Shown here piece after piece: positions 34,152 through 43,507 of a stretch of 64,000 nucleotides of DNA (positions are counted from its first letter, which is position 1; each line of letters opens with the position of its first letter). Source of the stretch: Madurella fahalii (lineage: Eukaryota > Ascomycota > Sordariomycetes > Sordariales); assembly GCA_029876055.1 (NCBI GenBank), contig CM056875.1, positions 8,457,001 to 8,521,000 of the forward strand. Direction: 5' to 3'. The notes beneath the pieces were generated by a model. The model saw only the letters and a program-made list of their open reading frames with translations. It was not told the DNA's origin and searched no databases. The translations under genes and the position numbers were made by a program.

Positions 34152-34536
34152 CTTAGACAGAGTCGCATTCAGAAGCCGGGGATCGCGGAACGCTGTTGCT
34201 CATCTGAATCAGTTGCATCAACATATATCACGCATGGCTTTCCTCGGCTTCTGGTTTGTTGATTCTCCAATTCGTTGCTGCCCAACAAACGTGACACGAA
34301 TTGAGCACGGATCTGTGGTGGCCCGCCACTGTCTGAAACGGTGACCCCATCACTAAACACTGCCACGCTCCCCGTCACATCCCACATCTTTCCGGACACC
34401 AGCTTGCAGTTGCCAAGGCCTCCCCAGACCTCCCCCGTTTTAAACTCCAAAAGCTACTGTGTCAAGTGGTTTCCGAGCATATTTCAACGTTACTAGCCAT
34501 CACTTTCCGGTACCATCTTAACCAAGGGTATCGACA

Positions 34537-35760
34537 ATGGCATCTCCGGACGCCGCCGCTCCGAGCAACGGAGCCAACTCCGACGCCAAGCCGGCACCGC
34601 CTGAGGGTGCCCCGCCTCGGCCCAGCACAGCAACCGAGTCGTCCAAGACGGCCGATCCGCCCAAGACGGCCGATCCGCCCAAGACGACAAGCCCTGGCCG
34701 GGCCACTCCGCCGCTCGTGACAGACCACGACGACGAGATCAACCCCCTCGACTTCAACGGCTCGGTCGACAGCAACCACGACCTCCCGACCCCGGAAACC
34801 CTCCGCAAGATCGACAAGTACGTCGTACTCGACCGCCACGGCAAATCCCATACCTTCCGCAGCTTGTATACGGGCCGGCACGTCGCCCGCCGGGTGCTCA
34901 TCATCTTTGTCCGGCATTTCTTCTGCGGCGTAAGCAACTTAACCCGCAACAACTCCCCCAAACAGCCCCAATCCACGAGTTCTATCTGCTAACTTTTCTG
35001 ACAACACTAGAACTGCCAAGAATATCTGCGGGCCATCTCAAGCGCCATCACTCCGTCGTCGCTCCTGGCGCTCCCGCACCCCTCCTTCATCGCCGTCGTG
35101 GGGTGCGGCGACCCGGGGCTGATCGACATGTACGCCGAGGCGTCGGGCTGCCCGTTCCCCATCTACGCCGACCCGACGCGCAAGCTGTACGACGAGCTGG
35201 GCATGGTGCGGTCGCTGGCCATGGGCAGCCGGCCGGCCTACACCAAGCAGCACCTGCTCAAGAGCAGCGTGCAGAGCATCGTCCAGGGCCTCAAGCAGAT
35301 CCCGCGCGGGCTGGCGCTCAAGGGCGGCGACCACAGGCAGATCGGCGGCGAGTTCCTGTTCGAGCCCGCCGGGCTGGCGCGCTGGGGCCCTGACGGCGAG
35401 CTGGCGAGCCCCACCTCGGCCGAGGTGCAGAGGGCCTTGTTGGCGGGCGCTTCCCGCGAGGAGCCCCACCGCGACAGCGAGTCCAGCTTGGACGGGAAGG
35501 GCGAGGACGACGACGGCGAGGATAAGGTCGTCACCTGGTGTCATCGCATGAAGACTACCAGGGACCACGCCGAGGTGCCCGAGATCATGGAGGTGCTGGG
35601 CCTCGACGGCCATGGGCAGCCTATCAAGGACCGGGAGAGGTGGCAGAGGGCCGTTAGAGAGAGGAAGGGGACGGGGGCGAGTTTGGCGGGGAACGTGCCC
35701 GTGCAGGTGAAGGTTGGGGCGGCTGAGGTGACCGAGGGAGAGACGGGCGTGAAGACGTAG
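34537..35760 (+). CDS. AhpC/TSA-like (peroxiredoxin-like) thioredoxin-fold protein
   Basis: Two exons, 34537..34929 and 35011..35760, with an 81-nt intron (GTAAGC..CTAG), encode 380 residues. A Pro/Ala/Thr-rich disordered N-terminus with a short repeat (KTADPPKTADPPKT) leads into a thioredoxin-like fold of the AhpC/TSA-2 (PRXL2/AAED1-like) type. The landmarks are RVLIIFVRHFFCGNCQEYL, with a CGNC pair split by the intron, FIAVVGCGDPGLIDMYAEA, PFPIYADPTRKLYDELGM and GGEFLFEP. The CxxC in the usual redox position suggests a thiol redox activity, but the substrate is unknown. The C-terminus is charged and poorly structured. The start ATG follows ATCGACA, with no better upstream choice. Similar proteins are common in fungi and usually unnamed. 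Confidence 0.82.
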
Positions 35761-36623
35761 TACGCTAAATAGTGGAAGAGGGTGGAAAAGTACTCTCGGT
35801 TCGGGATAGGAGGAGAACTAAGGAAAGGAGAAGTATATTGGGAAATGGAGAAGACCGGAAGCGCGCTGCCTGACTATTTGACTCTTTTGGCGTTGAGGCT
35901 GGCATGGGAGTTTGGGTAGGTAGTTTTTACAGCGTTCTAAGCATTACATTGGGCATGAATGATAAGCATCTAGCAAGTCCCCTGGCGGGCAAACACACTG
36001 GGCCGCTCTACCACCGTCTTGAGAAAACGGGCATACCAGGAAGTCACCGATCATGCCCAGTCCTGCAAAGCGCACGTTATCGTTTTGCTTTCACGGCATA
36101 CTGGGTGCTGCCACGGGAGCACCCGTTCCCCCAACCGGTTCCAAAGGCGGGCCAGTCGGTTTCTCTAACGGCTTCCGTTGTACGGATGTAGTTGTGTTAG
36201 TGGGTGCGTTGATGTTGCTCCGATGACAAGGCTCGGGCATGATTACCTTGTTGCACGAGCCACTGCATGGCGCCACTGGACGCTTACAGCTCCGCCAACA
36301 AAAGCATGCGTAGAATAAGGCGGAGGCAGTTGCGCGAGAACAAACACTAAACCGAGGCAAGGAATTGTGTGGCCAAGGCGAACGAGCTAACGTGACGCAA
36401 GAGGAATACGATTGTATAACCTGTTGACTTGGTTAACATTAACTGGCTGGACATATCGGGCAGTTCCCACTGGAACTCATGTGCTCTCGAGACAGCTCAT
36501 GGGCACGAACACTTGTCCGCCCCGAGCGCTATATCGCCCTTCCCGGTCTTGAGAAAACATGCTCCCTTGTCATTGAACGTCCCTATCCGAACGTAAGGGA
36601 AATGTGAGCACACTACAACCAAC
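35761..36623. other. Intergenic, nothing recognised
   Basis: This covers the 3' flank of the peroxiredoxin-like gene and the upstream region of the membrane protein gene. No feature was recognised. Confidence 0.55.
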
Positions 36624-38010
36624 ATGTCGGCCATATGCACCATCGCTGGCAACCCCGACACGTACGGCCTCGGAATCCGCACAGCTGTCTACCTCCTGTG
36701 GTATGCCGTCCTCATTGGCGAGCGGCTCAGCGAGCGCCATGCCCGAACCTTGCGCGGCGCCGAGTTGATACTGGCTTCTGTCATCTTCCTCGGCCTAGCC
36801 ATGACGGCGACGGCCGGTCATCTCCATGCAGCCGAGGTGTATATAGCCTTACTGCTCGTGTCAGGAACCGTTTATCTCCTCGTGCCGCGGCACACCACGG
36901 ATCTTGTGGCCTGGATACACCCGAAACTAAGACCGCGTCGACAAGGGGACGGATTCGGTATCGCCACTGTCGTCAGGTGCTTATTCGTCGTGATAGTCAT
37001 TGGGTTGCATCTGTGGTTTTGGACCACAGGCGTCGATTCTGCGTCTATTGATCGAGCGTTAAGAGAACAGTTTGAGGACGGATGTCGACAGCTACGGCAG
37101 GTTGGCTTCGCCTTCGGTCCGGTCGAGTTGAGAAGCGGCGGGTTTAGGGCGTTGAATATCTTGCTAATGTTGGCTCTCCTGGCCGGGGGTGTACTGGTAG
37201 GCGCCATGAAGGCACGGGTGATGGGGAAAAAGCGGTCGAGGCGGAGACGCAGAGCCAAGTACGTTAAAGAAGAACTAGATACCTATTCGGCCCGGAGCTG
37301 ACCATAGCAGCAAGCTCCGGTTGGCTATTCTGCGCGAGATTGAGACAGTCGGTGGCCTTGGGCTTGCGAGCGTTCTCGTCGCCGGCATTGAACTATCGAT
37401 TCAGTGGAACGGAGTCCCCGCTGCGTCTGTTAACCAGGTGTCGACCGCTGCACAGCTGGTCCCCCTGCTGTTCGTCGTAGGTTTAATAATGGTTTTCCTT
37501 TATGATGTGACGAGGCACGGGAGTGAACAAGAGGGCAGTAGCAGCTGCGTAAGCGGTTGTAGGAGCGGTAGCGGCACGGGTAGCGGCAACAGCAACAGCA
37601 GTAGCAACTCAAAGCCACACTCCTCTTCCCCGGCCTCACCCTCCAGAGTCAGAATTCAATATACGAGAAGCTTCCGGTTAGCATTTACATCTCAGGGAAG
37701 TGGAAAGAAAGAAAGACTGAAAAGTGGTTGTAGGCATGGGAATCCTCCGTCGTGTCCTCCTCCTCCTCCTCCTCCTCCTCCACCACCACCACCATCACCT
37801 CAACCACCATCGCCGCCACCGCCGGCTGCGGCAACGACCCGGCCAGCGCCAGAGCCCATCATAATTGATGTGGCTCCCGACCGGCCGGCACGGCCACTCG
37901 GGCCAAAACCTCCAACGGCAGCCACCGAGTCAGTCTTAGCCTGTCCCGTTCAAACCGTAATCTGCTTCGCTGACATGCCGACTTTTAGAACTTCTTCTTC
38001 TAAAGGCTAG
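36624..38010 (+). CDS. Fungal membrane protein with about seven predicted segments and a proline-rich tail; function unknown
   Basis: My model has exons 36624..37258 and 37311..38010 (intron 52 nt, GTACGT..GCAG), giving 444 residues. Reading hydrophobicity by eye I count seven candidate membrane segments: near residues 17-33, 48-65, 72-90, 112-133, 177-197, and, after the splice, 223-240 and 255-275. The start CTIAGNPDTYGLGIRTAVYL recalls a family of unnamed fungal integral membrane proteins. Between segments lie basic loops, including KKRSRRRRR before the intron. After the last segment comes a Ser/Gly/Asn-rich stretch, then about 13 prolines (DNA near 37753-37795) and a Pro/Ala-rich tail. 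Whether it is a receptor is not shown by the sequence. The tail may contain another intron I missed, so the 3' end is less certain than the membrane part. Confidence 0.65.
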
Positions 38011-38453
38011 TCTCTTTTGTGGTTCCGCAGGCCGACAGTTGAAGATGGTTCGGCGAGTGATGGGAACCTGTCTGGTTGGTAGGACGCAAGATCAGGGGCT
38101 ATGGCCGTCAAGTCGGCAAAGAACGTACGGGAAAAGCATGTGCGGCGTGATTCAGAGATGTGGTAGCGCAGATTTCAGGAAACTATTTGGGATTGCTAAG
38201 CTGGAAGATGAGGACTGCACCTTTTGCCGACGGATTCAGTCGCACCTCCCTTCTCGAGAGCCAAATAAATGAGCAGTGTCGCACTGTTCCTTCTAGCACC
38301 TCTCTCCCCTCCACCCCCCAACTTTTTCAGTGAAGTACCATATCTATCTTTTCCACCCAAACCTGGTGTATGGTTCGCATTATCAGCTACACCCGGAACC
38401 AATCTGTGGCATTCTTAGGAACTTGAAGCAGCCATCCGCGCATCCCTCTAGTC
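38011..38453. other. Intergenic, nothing recognised
   Basis: A 443-bp spacer between two genes on the same strand. It may contain untranslated sequence or an unrecognised last exon of the membrane protein gene. Confidence 0.5.
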
Positions 38454-39630
38454 ATGCGCCATAGCACAGATATGCCGCATCCCGAGGAACCCCTATCCAA
38501 AAGACTACGGTCGAGCAAATCCCGAAGCGACAAAGCTGCTCTGTCCGAGAAGAAGCAGCACTTGCCATCTCCGAGACCAACCAATCCCAGCAGTACCGAC
38601 AACATCACGCCCTCTTCGTCGTCCGTTGAACGTAATCCAAAGCCAAAACCCGCTCAGTCTTTCCGTGATCGTCTCCTTCCACCGCCCAAGGAAGCCGCAC
38701 CCCTTCCTTCCGTCACCGGCGGCCCGGCCGAAAAGCGACTTCATGGCAAACCTTCTATCGCCCCCTTCTTCAAACGCATCGAAGCCGCGTTCCAAGAAAA
38801 GCCATCAGCCACCAAGGGAATCAACAGTCATGCTGCCACCACAGCCAGAGTCCTCTCCCTATCACCGTCCCCGGACCCGGAGAACCTGGTCAAGCAGCTT
38901 AAAGGTAGGTCTAACCAACTCCAACCCAAACTTACTCACTAAACTAACCGCACACCTCACCACTGCACACACAGACCACTACCTCCAAACAGCCACATCC
39001 CTCCACCGCCTCGCCACAGCCCACCTCTCCCAAACCCACACCCGTCTCACCAATAAACTCAACCACACCATCCTCTCACCGGACGAGTCCTTCCTCGCCG
39101 AAACGGAAGCCAACATCAAGAAACTCTCCTTGCCCCTCGACAAGTTCACGATCCGTTCCCAGCAGCGGTGTCCAGGGCCAGACGGCACCACCGCCATGAG
39201 GAATGAGGAAAACAGCGTGGGGGAGCTGCTCGCGCGGGCCGAAGAGCAGGTCAAAGAGTTTGAAAAGGAGGTAGGCGGGCTCTGGCAGGAGTGGGCTGTT
39301 GCCGAGGCGGAAGTGAAGGGTGTTTTGACGGCGATCTTCCCCAGCCCCGTGGACGGCGAGAATGGAGATGAGCATGGTGGGGAAAGGGAGGGGGACGAGG
39401 CGGACTTGCTCAGGAGGTTTAGGGAGACGATTGAGACAGAGATTGCGGAGGCGGAGGAGGTTGTTGTTGAGCTTGGCGAGGAGGCGGTGGGGATGATGAA
39501 GGAGATTGAGAAGGTGAGTTGTTTCCCGAGAGGTCTGAGACATGAGCTGTTGCTAATGCGGATACAGGATTTTAGAAAAGCTACGCTGCCGGATTTGCAC
39601 GCTTTCTTTCAATCTATCGATGAGCCGTGA
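38454..39630 (+). CDS. Coiled-coil protein of unknown function
   Basis: Three exons encode 350 residues: 38454..38904, 38975..39513 and 39568..39630. Introns of 70 and 54 nt have GTAGGT..ACAG and GTGAGT..ACAG ends. The N-terminal third is disordered, with a basic KRLRSSKSRSDK patch that may be a nuclear signal and many Ser/Pro. The rest is strongly helical: DHYLQTATSLHRLATAHL, ELLARAEEQVKEFEKEVGG, then an acidic coiled coil (ETIETEIAEAEEVVVELGEE). The second intron is a multiple of three, so a transcript that keeps it would stay open and add 18 residues. The layout recalls small kinetochore or spindle proteins, but no motif confirms that. The first ATG is chosen; a second ATG lies six codons on. 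Confidence 0.68.
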
Positions 39631-40015
39631 GAAGTGCCACGGGATGTGCGGTGGCTCTCTGGTCGCGCTTCTGAGCCGTCTGTGCTGGATTTCATTGGGG
39701 ATGTTCTACCAGGCATGTTGTGATCTCCCTTTTTTTTTGGCAGGGGGTTGGAGGAGAGTGAAGGGGAAGCCTTGCACCACATATTCCGCCGAAACAGTAC
39801 AGATGAAGATGATAGCCATACGACGTAGCTGTATTTGCATATGCACAATTCTACCCATTCTAGAGGTATATATGCGCTCATGCCGCTAACCCATGAGATG
39901 CTCAGCAACCCAGCCTCCCAAACGCCGCTTCTCGAAATGACTTTTGGCGTGCGCTCTGCTCAACGCTAGACGCTACGCAATGCAACGAAAAGAAATGCTC
40001 CCAGAAAAACGAAAT
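39631..40015. other. Intergenic, convergent 3' flanks
   Basis: A 385-bp spacer lies between convergent stops. No feature was recognised beyond a T9 run near 39731. Confidence 0.6.
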
Positions 40016-40223
40016 CTACTGCTCGTCGACCACAACGCCCCAAGGATGCTGCTCGTTGCCGTACATGATGTCGGACATCCAGCCCTTGATCTTGGCCGTG
40101 TACTGACCGCTCTCGCCCTTGCCCATGGGGATGTGTACGTCGATATCGCGGTGGCGGATCTGCGAGACGGGGCAGATGAAGAACTGTGGCCAGATGACGT
40201 CAGCAAAGAGCCTATTGAGTTCA

Positions 40224-40262
<39 letters not shown>

Positions 40263-41367
40263 AAGTACATACCGCCGTGCCGGCCGCAAAGGCCTCGATC
40301 AACCTCCCCTCCCGATCCGCCTCGAGCACCTCATCAATGGTATACTTCCTCTCCACCACATCCAGCTCGCCCGCTAGGCGCTCCCTCGCCAGCTCGACCA
40401 CGCTCCGCCTCGTCACGCCGTCCAGAATGAGCTTGTCATCCAGCGGCGCCGTGACCAGCTCCAGCTTGCCCTCCTTGCTCCTCCACACGATGAAGAAGTT
40501 GCTCGCCCCGGCCTCGGTGCAGTAGCCCTCGGGCCCGTAGAGCCACAGGATCTGGCCGAACCCGCGCGCCCGCGCCTCCTGGGTGGCCAGCAGGCTGGGG
40601 CCGTAGTTGGCGCCGACCTTGGCGTACCCGAACCCGCCGACCCAGGCGCGGATCATGTCCTCGGGGTTGGTGTGCAGCTTCATGCCGCCGGGGGGCGCGT
40701 CCATGCGGGGCATGAAGCTGGCCGTGATGAAGAGCAGCGCCTCCTTGGGCGACTGCACGCCCAGCTGGGGCTGCGTGCCGATCACGGCCGGCCGGAGGTA
40801 CAGGTATGAGCCCGGCCGCGAGCGCGGCAGCCACTTGGGCCCGTCGACGGCCATGAGCGCCACGATGAGCTTCTCCACCTCGGCCGCGTCGAACCCGGGC
40901 AGCGAGATGCGCAGCGTCGACATGAGCAGCCGCTGCGCGTTGCGGTCCGGCCGGAAGAGGCGGAGCTTGCCGTCGTAGCCGCGGTAGGCCTTCAGGCCTT
41001 CGAAGCACTCCGTTGCGTAGTGCAGGACCGAGGCCGTGGGCATGAGGCTGAGGGGCCCGTAGGGTTTGAGTTCGGGCGCGGACCAGCCGCTGCTGTGGTT
41101 CCAGGTGACGGTGATCATGTGGTCGGTGCAGATCGTCTCGTTGCCGGAGCAGGCAGTGGCTTCATCGGGCACCTCGCGGGCGGTGGGGTCGGCGCGCTGG
41201 ATGGTGAGCTTCGAGGCGTCAAGGGGCGCGAGGTGGGTGGTGCCGTTGGTGCCGTTGGTATGGCCATTGGTATGGCCATTGGTCCCGTTGGTGTGACCGT
41301 TGGCCATCTTGTGCTCGAGCGCGGTCGAGGTGAGGTCTTCGGCGGGGCGCTTCTGGGGGAGCGCCAT
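40016..41367 (-). CDS. Branched-chain amino acid aminotransferase
   Basis: Two exons, 41367..40273 and 40183..40016, encode 420 residues. The enzyme transfers amino groups between branched-chain amino and keto acids using PLP, the last step of Val, Leu and Ile synthesis and the first of their breakdown. Class IV landmarks are present: LHYATECFEGLKAYRG, GSYLYLRPAVIGTQPQLGV, GYAKVGANYGPSLLATQ with the PLP lysine, GYCTEAGASNFFIVW, and, across the splice, AFAAGTAFFICPVSQI. The N-terminus carries a short NGHTNGTNG-type tandem repeat and no clear mitochondrial presequence, so a cytosolic form is likely but unproven. The 89-nt intron (40272..40184) consists largely of a dinucleotide microsatellite. 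Two TGACTA boxes lie about 200 bp upstream. I cannot say which paralogue this is. Confidence 0.94.
40224..40262. repeat. Compound (TG)12(GA)8 microsatellite inside the aminotransferase intron
   Basis: A perfect TG run (40224-40247) passes directly into a GA run (to 40262). On the gene strand this reads (CT)n then (CA)n, starting about 10 nt after the 5' splice site and filling nearly half of the 89-nt intron. Confidence 0.95.
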
Positions 41368-43507
41368 CGTAGGATGTGGATTACCGGGGGGGGGAATGGT
41401 CTAGGTCTAGAGCAGAGGGGGCCTCGGAAACATACACACACACGCACCGGACAAAGGAGGGATGCGGAAGCAAGGTAGTGAGAATACACAATAGGAGAAA
41501 GAGGACCGAGTACAACAACTAGGTGACGCGGGCCGACCTTTTAAATGTCTAAAAGTGACCAATGTGACTAACGTTGACTATGGTCCGTGGGATTCCAGGG
41601 TACAAGGACTGCGGGTTCGGCACACCGCCGCCGCAGGTGACCAATTGGTCAATCAGAGGTCACATCGAGACTCCCTGTGCAATCCACCTCGTCGATGGTA
41701 GGGCGCAGGGCGTGTGGAACATTCTGTCACGGTTCTTCAGGCAAAGCGCCGGCGTTGGCCAAACTTTATCCAATCACGTTGGACGAATTGACTTGGAACG
41801 TCCGGCCCGTTGAAAGACGCCGCTGCAAGGGCGCCGGCATGTTTGGGTGCCGCATATGTCGCACTGCGGCAAACTCATGAAATGGGATCCTGCCAAAGCC
41901 TCCGAAGACCGGAAGCCCAAACCACAGCGTGGCACGGAAGGGGGATTCTTAGTATTCTGGCAGCGTCTTCCTGACTCATAAGGCGGTGGGACTTCGGTAC
42001 ATGCCGACACGGCGTTCAGGAGGAGCGAGTCGCGAACCGGCCCATCGAGCCAACACGTCCAAGACTGAGACTCCAAGTGGGTAGGTCTCCTGACCCTCTC
42101 GACCATTTCACTTGGCTTCTGTCCAGCCCAATTGATGCATTTATCGCGTAAACGATCCACGCAAACCCGACACAACGCGACGGCAAGCGGCAATGATGTT
42201 TCCTGAGAAGAAAAGGCCAGCAATTTTTTTTCCCTGATGTTCAGAGCGGAATCCATTCAAGATCTGATGGCAATTGGCCCGTAGATAGCCGCTGGTAGGC
42301 GCGGGAAGCAAGGAAACAGTCGCCCAATTACAGGCTTATCGCAGATGCCCCACATCTAGATAAATGAGGGGGGTAAAGAAAGGGCAAGCGTCACAATCCG
42401 AGAATGCGGTTACGCTCGCCGGCTGCTTGGATCCATCACTCCCCCGCGTTGCTGCCGCCCCGTGCGACCCGATCTAGTGTGATCGGGATCGGCTTAAGCG
42501 GTGGGCTGGCCGCCGGGGAATAACTGGGCCAGTTTGGTCAGCTGAATGCCAGTTACGGGTTCGCTGGTCCTGAACGCTTGCAAAGGATCAATCAGGGGCG
42601 TCTTCCGTCATTATTACCATCATCGAATCGAATCGAATTTCGGTTCAGAGGCTGTCATCGTTCACAGACAGGTAATGTTCCTCGCCGGCACCGGTGCCAC
42701 TGGGGCTCTCGCCGGACGATGCTCCACGTGGATGCCGGATGTCCACCGGGCCCCCCGGCGTCAATGTCAACAAACCCGTGTCCGAGTCGATTGCGACCCA
42801 AGACACCAGCAGCCAACACGCTCGGCATATATACCCGGTGTCCTCACGGATCTTGACACGCGGTCGAACTGCGACGTGCAAATGCGACTGCCAACTCACC
42901 GTCAGCCCTTTAGCGCTTGCCCGTATGGCTGCTGTCCTGTGGATATCCGTGGGCCGGCCCTCCGCCCCCGCGGCCAAGACAAGATGGCTGGATAACGACC
43001 CCCTCACAATGGCCCTCTCGTGTCTCCGGGCCATGGATGCTGCTGCACCCGGTCTTTTGAAGGCGATGTACGTTCTGTCGTGGAAGACACGGCGAGTTCC
43101 CGATCTGCAGAGATCACCACCGTCTCTCGAGAGGCGTCTCGCAAAATACGCGCAGACGCGATGCCCCATCCGGGTTCGCGCTCCCGCGGGTAAATAGCCC
43201 TCCGTCATCGAGTGATGCCAGATGGCAAGACGGAAGTAGATTGCTGCATGTCTGGCGTCCTGCCGTCGTGATTGGGTCCCGCATCCATCGCGATGTGGTG
43301 TGGTTGTGGCCCAACTTCCATGCCCGAACTCAGCTTCAAGCGACACATGCTGAGCTTCTGCTTGGTTCATGTTGATTCTGTTGTGAGAGCAATTGCGTCT
43401 TGCGCTCGATCCAATTCTCCCAGTGCTTGCTTTTAAACGCTTCTTGATGACGTTGTCATTTGCCCAGTCGCTTTCTTTTCTTCCTCCTCCTAGATCCGGA
43501 CAGCGCC
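41368..43507. other. Intergenic, GC-rich with overlapping spurious frames
   Basis: This 2.1-kb stretch lies upstream of the aminotransferase and of the gene at 43508. All frames between about 42550 and 43580 are unusually open, including 312 codons on the minus strand, but none begins or reads like a gene. A CGAAT x3 repeat is at 42624-42638, and a G9 run lies near 41388. Confidence 0.5.
41565..41580. promoter_or_regulatory. Two TGACTA boxes upstream of the aminotransferase
   Basis: TGACTA occurs twice with 10-bp spacing, about 200 bp before the aminotransferase ATG. It is one base away from the TGACTCA core bound by Gcn4/CPC-1 bZIP factors, which commonly control amino-acid synthesis genes. 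The match is imperfect and the role is inferred. Confidence 0.3.

Larger units (their letters stand above)
33185..34536. other. Intergenic with short tandem repeats
   Basis: No gene was recognised. Two short repeats are visible: a GACA/GACC/GACT array at about 33898-33927 and GGCAGC repeated nearly four times at 34130-34151. The DNA before 34537 is the promoter of the peroxiredoxin-like gene. Confidence 0.55.
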
